Source: JBGUVL01 sp045134375 (lineage in GTDB: Bacteria; Bacillota_I; Bacilli_A; Erysipelotrichales; Erysipelotrichaceae). From it: a stretch of DNA of 22,760 bases. Positions within the stretch are counted from its first letter, which is position 1; each line of letters begins with the position of its first letter. The DNA is taken from positions 1 through 22,760 of the forward strand of contig JBGUVL010000030.1 in NCBI GenBank assembly GCA_045134375.1, read 5' to 3'. A model generated the notes under the pieces. The model worked only from the letters and a program-made list of their open reading frames with translations. It was not told where the DNA came from and did no database searches. The position numbers and the translations under genes are program-made. Shown one piece after another: positions 21,692 to 22,760 of the stretch.

Positions 21692-22690
21692 ATGATTCAC
21701 TATTTTGTAAAACGATTATTTGCTGCCACAGTTACTTTATTTTTCGTATCTTTACTTATCTTTTCCATTGTAAAATGTATGCCAAATGATCCTGTGCAAA
21801 GCTATCTAGGATTATCGAGCAAAGCAACGGTGGAACAAAAAGAACAATTAAGAGAGCATCTTGGCATCGATCAACCGTTAGGGAAGCAATATGTTATTTG
21901 GATCAATCGGATGATTCGTGGTGATTTTGGCACTTCACTTTACGACAAAAAAGAAGTGAAGGAACTTATTTTAGAAAAATTACCCTATTCGATCGGCTTA
22001 TATGGTTCTTCTCTTTTGTTGGCGGTTTTTGTAAGTTCTGTTCTTGCTGTTATCGCAGTGATACAAAACAAGCGAATGATCGATCAAGTATTTCATATTT
22101 ATTCTTATGTTGTGTTATCCTTACCATCGTTCTTTGTTGGAATGATTATTTTGTATGGGTTCTATTCCATCGGTGGGGTATTCATTTATGGGACAAGCGA
22201 TTTCTATTATAGTGTGGTAGGATATCCTAGTATAGGGATGAAAATAGGGGATTTACTTTTTCATGCTTTTCTTCCATGCTTAACTATGACAGTGTTATTA
22301 AGTGCTTCTTTTTTGCGTTATATTCAAGCCCATTTAAAACAAGAAGCAGTGGAACTTTATGCTCTTTGTGCAAAAGCAAAAGGATTATCCAAATGGAAAA
22401 TTGCCTGGGTTCATTTATATCGTAATGTATTATCATCATTTCTTACCTATTTAGCAAGCTATTTTCCAATCATGATCAGTGGTTGTATGTTGATTGAAAT
22501 ATTATTTGAATGGGAAGGTTTGGGTAAGTTGCTGTATCGTTCTTTACACTGTGGGGATGAAAGTGTCATGTGTGCTGTTTTATTTTTAACAGCAGCTGCT
22601 AGTATCCTAGGGAATGTGCTTTTTGATATATTGGCACTAAAAATGCATCCGCTCATCAAAGAATCTTATGTCGAAGGAGACCAGCTATGA
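21692..22690 (+). CDS. Second OppB/DppB-type ABC permease
   Basis: A 332-residue membrane subunit of a second peptide-type (or nickel-type) ABC importer. It starts like OppB (FVKRLFAATVTLFFVSLLIF), then CMPNDPVQSYLGL and the segment LREHLGIDQPLGKQYVIW. About six membrane segments are seen. The EAA loop is ELYALCAKAKGLSKWKIAWVH at about residues 223-243. It is clearly a paralogue of, not a copy of, OppB at 17709. The ribosome site AAAGGAGG precedes the start. Its TGA stop overlaps an ATG in the form ATGA, with AAGGAG before it, exactly as expected for a coupled OppC-type partner. That partner is interrupted (see 22687), so the importer may be incomplete here. Confidence 0.9.
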   Translation: MIHYFVKRLFAATVTLFFVSLLIFSIVKCMPNDPVQSYLGLSSKATVEQKEQLREHLGIDQPLGKQYVIWINRMIRGDFGTSLYDKKEVKELILEKLPYSIGLYGSSLLLAVFVSSVLAVIAVIQNKRMIDQVFHIYSYVVLSLPSFFVGMIILYGFYSIGGVFIYGTSDFYYSVVGYPSIGMKIGDLLFHAFLPCLTMTVLLSASFLRYIQAHLKQEAVELYALCAKAKGLSKWKIAWVHLYRNVLSSFLTYLASYFPIMISGCMLIEILFEWEGLGKLLYRSLHCGDESVMCAVLFLTAAASILGNVLFDILALKMHPLIKESYVEGDQL

Positions 22691-22713
22691 ATCTGTCAAG
22701 TAAAAATGAATAG
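22687..22713 (+). pseudogene. Interrupted start of a coupled downstream gene
   Basis: AAGGAG at 22674-22679 and an ATG overlapping the previous stop (ATGA) mark a translation start. The frame encodes only MNLSSKNE before TAG. An OppC-type permease gene would be expected at this place. The eight codons could be the remnant of such a gene cut by a frameshift, deletion or insertion, or a real tiny peptide. The sequence is too short to recognise. Confidence 0.5.
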
Positions 22714-22760
22714 ATTTGTACATTTTCTTTAAATTAAATTTTGGGTATACAAAAACTCAT
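22714..22760. other. AT-rich right edge, unassigned
   Basis: 47 bp of AT-rich sequence without a recognisable feature. One forward frame is open to the window edge (reading LYIFFKLNFGYTKTH) but has no start or ribosome site. It could be the end of a mobile element or intergenic DNA. Confidence 0.3.

Overview
The window is low-GC and looks like a chromosomal segment from a Gram-positive Bacillota bacterium, probably a fermentative gut anaerobe of the Erysipelotrichia/Clostridia type. The taxon is inferred from gene content, not from a search. The supporting signs are strong AGGAGG ribosome sites, sigma-A type promoters, a GlgC/GlgD pair, a THF riboswitch on an ECF folate transporter gene, CcpA-type cre sites, a superoxide reductase and lipoprotein signal peptides.

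Layout. (1) 1-540: the 3' end of a 23S rRNA, a spacer hairpin, a 5S rRNA and the rRNA operon terminator; no tRNA follows. (2) 565-1384: two overlapping small membrane-protein genes (DUF4234 and DUF2752). (3) 1391-4542: ung (minus), folC (plus), a cold-shock gene with a long structured leader (minus), and folT (minus) behind a THF riboswitch. (4) 4605-9606: pta and the glgC-glgD-glgA operon, each preceded by a cre-like operator. (5) 9633-11266: guaB, encoding an IMP dehydrogenase that resembles the Tritrichomonas foetus enzyme rather than the usual bacterial one, with tandem dyads at its promoter. (6) 11323-13633: a transglutaminase-like lipoprotein, a superoxide reductase with an eroded N-terminal metal domain, and (minus) a thiol-peroxidase-fold protein without its catalytic residues. 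(7) 13692-15726: pgk-tpiA. (8) 15855-21648: a complete oppA-oppB-oppC-oppD-oppF peptide importer with an RNA hairpin after oppA. (9) 21661-22760: a second OppB-type permease gene whose coupled downstream reading frame stops after eight codons.

How it fits together. Most of the window is central carbon and nutrient metabolism. Triose-phosphate interconversion and ATP formation (tpiA, pgk), acetyl phosphate formation (pta) and glucose storage (glgCDA) are present, and the cre sites suggest that pta and glg respond to carbon status. Folate is handled by uptake (FolT, THF-sensing) and polyglutamylation (FolC). Purine synthesis is represented by guaB and peptide nitrogen uptake by opp. The SOR and the Tpx-like gene are convergent neighbours separated by terminators.

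I see no CRISPR array, prophage, complete insertion sequence or defence island. The observations most worth a second look are the Tpx-fold protein lacking all active-site residues, the T. foetus-type IMPDH with a CodY-like box, the folT leader with a Shine-Dalgarno-sequestering hairpin, the cysteine-depleted SOR, and the broken gene at the right edge.
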